From an uncultured Clostridium sp. (GTDB lineage: Bacteria; Bacillota; Clostridia; TANB77; CAG-508): DNA of 11,858 nt. The notes under the pieces were generated by a model. It worked only from the letters and a program-made list of their open reading frames with translations. It ran no database searches and was not told the DNA's origin. The position numbers were made by a program, and so were the translations under genes. Shown piece after piece: positions 10,777 through 11,858 of this stretch. The stretch is from NCBI GenBank assembly GCA_905213875.1, contig CAJMJN010000033.1, forward strand, positions 1 to 11,858, read 5' to 3'. Numbering within the stretch: position 1 is the stretch's first letter; the number at the start of each line of letters is the position of its first letter.

Positions 10777-11858
10777 ATGAAAAGGATAGATGATAAAGGA
10801 ATAACATTAATAAGTTTGGTAACAACTATTGTAATATTATTAATATTGACTTCAATTGCAACATATAGTGGAGTAAACATAGTAAAACAATCAAAATTTA
10901 CGAAATTTACAACACAATTAAAAATGATGCAAACACAAGTAAACGAATTATATGAAAAGTATTCTGAAAATCAAAGTATTGAAGTAAATGGAAAAAAATA
11001 TACAGGAACAGAAATAGCAAATATAGGAAAAGAAATATCAACATTAAGTCAAAAAAATAAAGTTTTTAATACAAGTACATCAGGAATAACAGATAGTACA
11101 GGGTATAAATATTATGATAAAGAAACCATCAAAGCATTAAACATTGAAGGATTAGAAGAAGAGGAATACTTTGTAAATGTAGCCAAAAGAAGTGTTATAA
11201 GTTATGATGGTTTTGAATATAATGGAAAAACATATTATACACTAGAACAATTGCCAGATGGCTTATATAATGTGGAATATAGTGAAAACACAGGAAAACC
11301 AACTTTTGATGTTAATTATGAATGTATAGAAGGCGGAAAATACAAAATAACAATTTCAAATATTAGCTATAATGGAAATATAGATAAATGGCAGATAAAA
11401 TACCAAAAAGAAGGACAAGATTATTGGTCAACATCAGAAGATTATAATTTTGTGGTTAATGAAAATGGAAAATATAAGATATATATCCAAAATAATAATG
11501 TGATATCAGAAGAACAAAGAATAAAAGTGGGTCTTGAAATAGGGGATACAGTAACATATACACCAAGTGGAACATATAAATGGGAAGCAGAATATTGTTC
11601 AACAAATAAGACAGTAGGAACAGATGATGTAACACTAGATAGTAGTAATAATAACTATAAAATAAGTAAATGGAAAGTACTAGATATAAAAAGTGGAAAA
11701 GTAACATTAGTACCAGAAGCACCAACAAGTGGAACAGTATATTTACAAGGAGCACAAGGATATAATAATGCAGTAAAATTATTAAATGATGCATGTAGTA
11801 ATTTGTATGGAAATGCAAGTAAAGGAATAGAAGCAAGAAGTATAAATATAGAAGATAT
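10777..11858 (+). CDS. prepilin-like secreted protein, 3' end outside the window
   Basis: The frame stays open for 360 codons from ATG 10777 (GGAGG eight bases upstream) to the window edge, so it is partial. The N-terminus M-K-R-I-D-D-K-G then I-T-L-I-S-L-V-T-T-I-V is a class III (type IV prepilin-type) signal: cleavage after G8 and a hydrophobic helix to about residue 30. The usual Glu5 of the mature pilin is Ser5. A helical stretch (about 36-62) is followed by beta-rich sequence with scattered cysteines. The last 120 residues contain G-D-T-V-T-Y, K-W-K-V-L-D-I and A-Q-G-Y-N-N-A-V-K-L-L-N-D-A-C, resembling a family common in gut Clostridia whose C-terminus I recall as a C-type-lectin/formylglycine-enzyme-like fold. 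That C-terminal region is missing here. It may be a minor pseudopilin or adhesin, and is a candidate DGR target. Confidence 0.78.
   Translation, partial: MKRIDDKGITLISLVTTIVILLILTSIATYSGVNIVKQSKFTKFTTQLKMMQTQVNELYEKYSENQSIEVNGKKYTGTEIANIGKEISTLSQKNKVFNTSTSGITDSTGYKYYDKETIKALNIEGLEEEEYFVNVAKRSVISYDGFEYNGKTYYTLEQLPDGLYNVEYSENTGKPTFDVNYECIEGGKYKITISNISYNGNIDKWQIKYQKEGQDYWSTSEDYNFVVNENGKYKIYIQNNNVISEEQRIKVGLEIGDTVTYTPSGTYKWEAEYCSTNKTVGTDDVTLDSSNNNYKISKWKVLDIKSGKVTLVPEAPTSGTVYLQGAQGYNNAVKLLNDACSNLYGNASKGIEARSINIED

Noticed and set aside
11456..11836. Minus-strand 126-codon frame
   Set aside because: It is antisense to the prepilin-like gene, of Leu/Tyr/Phe composition typical of reversed AT-rich coding DNA.

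Overview
The window is very AT-rich (G+C roughly a quarter by eye), uses AGA/AAA/ATA codons heavily, has strong AGGAGG ribosome binding sites and TTGACA/TATAAT promoters, and carries the Gram-positive gene order ylxM-ffh-rpsP-khpA-rimM-trmD-rplS. Together with a sortase-type surface protein and a Clostridia-style prepilin-like protein, this points to a low-GC Firmicute, most likely an anaerobic Clostridia lineage of the gut type. The species cannot be named from the sequence.

Left end (1-1490, all minus strand): an operon encodes a small MutS-like protein and a reverse transcriptase with the hallmarks of diversity-generating retroelement (DGR) enzymes. About 20 bp past the RT stop codon is what looks like the left end of an IS3-family (IS150-like) insertion sequence. 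Its first gene starts at 23 and runs out of the window. No template repeat is visible, so the DGR is either split by the IS, continued beyond it, or decayed.

1548-3049: two related small modules, each pairing a lysine/glutamate-rich helical protein (plus strand) with a short XRE-type DNA-binding protein (minus strand). The first pair is convergent and the second divergent, with a dyad operator candidate between the divergent genes.

3118-7304: the housekeeping operon. YlxM and Ffh serve the signal recognition particle, RpsP and RplS are ribosomal proteins, KhpA is an RNA-binding KH protein, RimM matures the 30S subunit, and TrmD methylates G37 of tRNA. It begins with a clear promoter and ends with a strong terminator. 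rplS has a leader hairpin and encodes an unusual acidic tail.

7305-8288: a compact GC-richer island of unknown nature, then a YgjP/DUF45-type metallopeptidase-like gene whose HExxH motif reads HQYCH, with a LexA-like box in its leader, a long terminator, and a tRNA-Gln with anticodon CUG.

8388-11858: surface genes. A secreted SGNH/GDSL hydrolase carries five beta-rich repeats and an LPKAG wall-sorting signal. It is followed by a prepilin-like secreted protein that runs off the right edge. Proteins of this second type are plausible DGR targets, which would connect the two ends of the window, but the decisive C-terminal part is not in the window.
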